Shown one piece after another: positions 63,131 through 64,000 of a stretch of DNA of 64,000 nt (positions are counted from its first letter, which is position 1; each line of letters starts with the position of its first letter). The stretch comes from Tenacibaculum jejuense. Its GTDB lineage: Bacteria > Bacteroidota > Bacteroidia > Flavobacteriales > Flavobacteriaceae. A model generated the notes under the pieces. The model saw only the letters and a program-made list of their open reading frames with translations. It was not told the DNA's origin and made no database searches. The DNA lies in contig NZ_LT899436.1 of NCBI RefSeq assembly GCF_900198195.1, positions 3,625,001-3,689,000 on the forward strand, written 5' to 3'. A program made the translations under genes and the position numbers.

Positions 63131-63895
63131 ATGAATCAAAAAGAACTCAAAGATTTTTTAGACGAAAAAGCTGATTTTTATGAAAATTTAGATTTTATTA
63201 GCAGCGATCCAATACAAATTCCGCATTCATTCTCTTTAAAAGAAGATATTGAAATAGCAGGGTTTCTTTCTTCTATCATTGCTTGGGGAAATCGTACTAT
63301 GATCATTAAAAATGCTAAACGTATGATGGATTTAATGGGGAATTCTCCTTACGACTTTGTTTTACATCATACAGAAGACCATCTTGATAAGTTTGAAGGA
63401 TTTGTTCATAGAACTTTTAATGCAGATGATTTTAAATTCTTCATTAGATCTTTAAAAAATATTTACCAGAATCATAACGGATTAGAGGCAGTTTTACTTC
63501 CGGCTGAAAAAGCGGATAATTATCAATTAGCCATACATAATTTTAAAAAGATTTTTTTTGAAATACCACATTTACAGAGAACCGAAAAGCATATTTCAGA
63601 TCCTGTAAAAGGTTCAGCAGCAAAACGTATTAACATGTTTTTACGCTGGATGGTTCGAGATAACAAGAAAGGCGTTGATTTTGGTATTTGGAAAACTCAT
63701 CAAACCAAAAACTTACACTGTCCGCTAGATGTTCATACTGGAAATATTGCTAGAAAACTTGGTATTTTAACTCGCAAACAAAACGACTGGAAATCTATTC
63801 AAGAATTAGATCAAACGTTAAGACTTTTTGATCCTAATGATCCTGTCAAATATGATTTTTCACTCTTTGGTTTAGGAGTTTTTGAAAAATTCTAA
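63131..63895 (+). CDS. TIGR02757 family protein
   Basis: This 254-aa cytoplasmic protein shows DPIQIPHSFSLKEDIEIAGF, LSSIIAWGNRTMIIKNAKRM, GSAAKRINMFLRWMVRDNKK and HCPLDVHTGNIARKLGI, the pattern of the TIGR02757/DUF2400 family. It resembles the helix-hairpin-helix DNA glycosylase fold, but its activity is not established. It is the last complete gene in the window, 7 bp after the CPBP protease gene. Confidence 0.88.
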   Translation: MNQKELKDFLDEKADFYENLDFISSDPIQIPHSFSLKEDIEIAGFLSSIIAWGNRTMIIKNAKRMMDLMGNSPYDFVLHHTEDHLDKFEGFVHRTFNADDFKFFIRSLKNIYQNHNGLEAVLLPAEKADNYQLAIHNFKKIFFEIPHLQRTEKHISDPVKGSAAKRINMFLRWMVRDNKKGVDFGIWKTHQTKNLHCPLDVHTGNIARKLGILTRKQNDWKSIQELDQTLRLFDPNDPVKYDFSLFGLGVFEKF

Positions 63896-63961
63896 CTGAT
63901 TTACCGTTCTTTTTTTAATTCTCAATTATATCTCAAATATATATTGCGTAGCTACTCTTTC

Positions 63962-64000
63962 ATGCTAAAATTAAGCGATTATACATCTGACGATCTTATT
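63962..64000 (+). CDS. Possible start of a further gene (cut by window edge)
   Basis: An ATG at 63962 opens a frame of 13 codons (MLKLSDYTSDDLI) that runs off the window, 66 bp after the previous stop. Too little is visible to name it. Confidence 0.3.
   Translation, partial: MLKLSDYTSDDLI

Overview
The window is chromosomal DNA from an AT-rich member of the Bacteroidota, most likely a marine Flavobacteriaceae. The signs are type IX secretion (T9SS) substrates with gliding-motility-type C-terminal sorting domains, a long NusB, DUF1573 and DUF3276 proteins, a DUF5916 outer-membrane protein, a leucine dehydrogenase, TTG starts, and A/T-rich intergenic DNA. No rRNA, tRNA, insertion sequence, integrase or CRISPR array was recognised.

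Region 1 (1-16.2 kb) is mostly housekeeping. It holds a WYL regulator (cut by the window edge), a CREST-type membrane hydrolase and a YciO/Sua5 protein. A long minus-strand block follows: nusB, a DUF1573 lipoprotein, yajC, a YbbR protein, coaE, and an RprX/RprY-like two-component pair. Leucine dehydrogenase diverges from an exporter-type ABC transporter across a perfect 20-bp palindrome. Next come a DUF3276 protein, a menaquinone-type cluster (MenF, alpha/beta hydrolase, hotdog thioesterase), a pRiA4b ORF-3-like protein and an ABC-2 transporter pair.

Region 2 (16.2-34.2 kb) carries two tandem giant T9SS type B cell-surface proteins. Their C-terminal ~577 residues are almost identical (a 1.73-kb direct repeat) while their N-terminal heads differ. 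It also holds uvrB, several small secreted proteins of unknown function including a paralogous pair, sucC, a DUF5916 protein and a LolD-type ATPase.

Region 3 (34.3-60.1 kb, all minus strand) is the most interesting part: a complete extracellular contractile injection system (eCIS, related to Afp/PVC and to Bacteroidota systems such as AlgoCIS). In transcriptional order it encodes a DUF4255/Pvc16-like cap protein, an unknown protein, one sheath, three tube-family proteins, a 53-aa DUF5908 protein, a LysM protein, a VgrG-like spike, gp25, a PAAR-like tip, a 1378-aa baseplate protein, a tail-collar fibre, a second large baseplate protein, a tape-measure/CIS_TMP protein and an AAA+ ATPase. After these come a DUF4157-headed candidate cargo protein with an unrecognised C-terminal domain, a peptidoglycan amidase, a lipoprotein and a membrane protein. 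Just upstream of the particle operon lie two unusual regulators: a fusion of alpha/beta hydrolase, cyclase-like domain and AraC DNA-binding domain, and a membrane-bound Cache-like/LytTR protein. They are plausible triggers for the system, but this is inferred from position.

Region 4 (60.3-64 kb) returns to ordinary genes: a DUF3667 membrane protein, an S10-like serine carboxypeptidase, a CPBP protease and a TIGR02757 protein.

All calls come from reading motifs, gene order and lengths. No database search was run.
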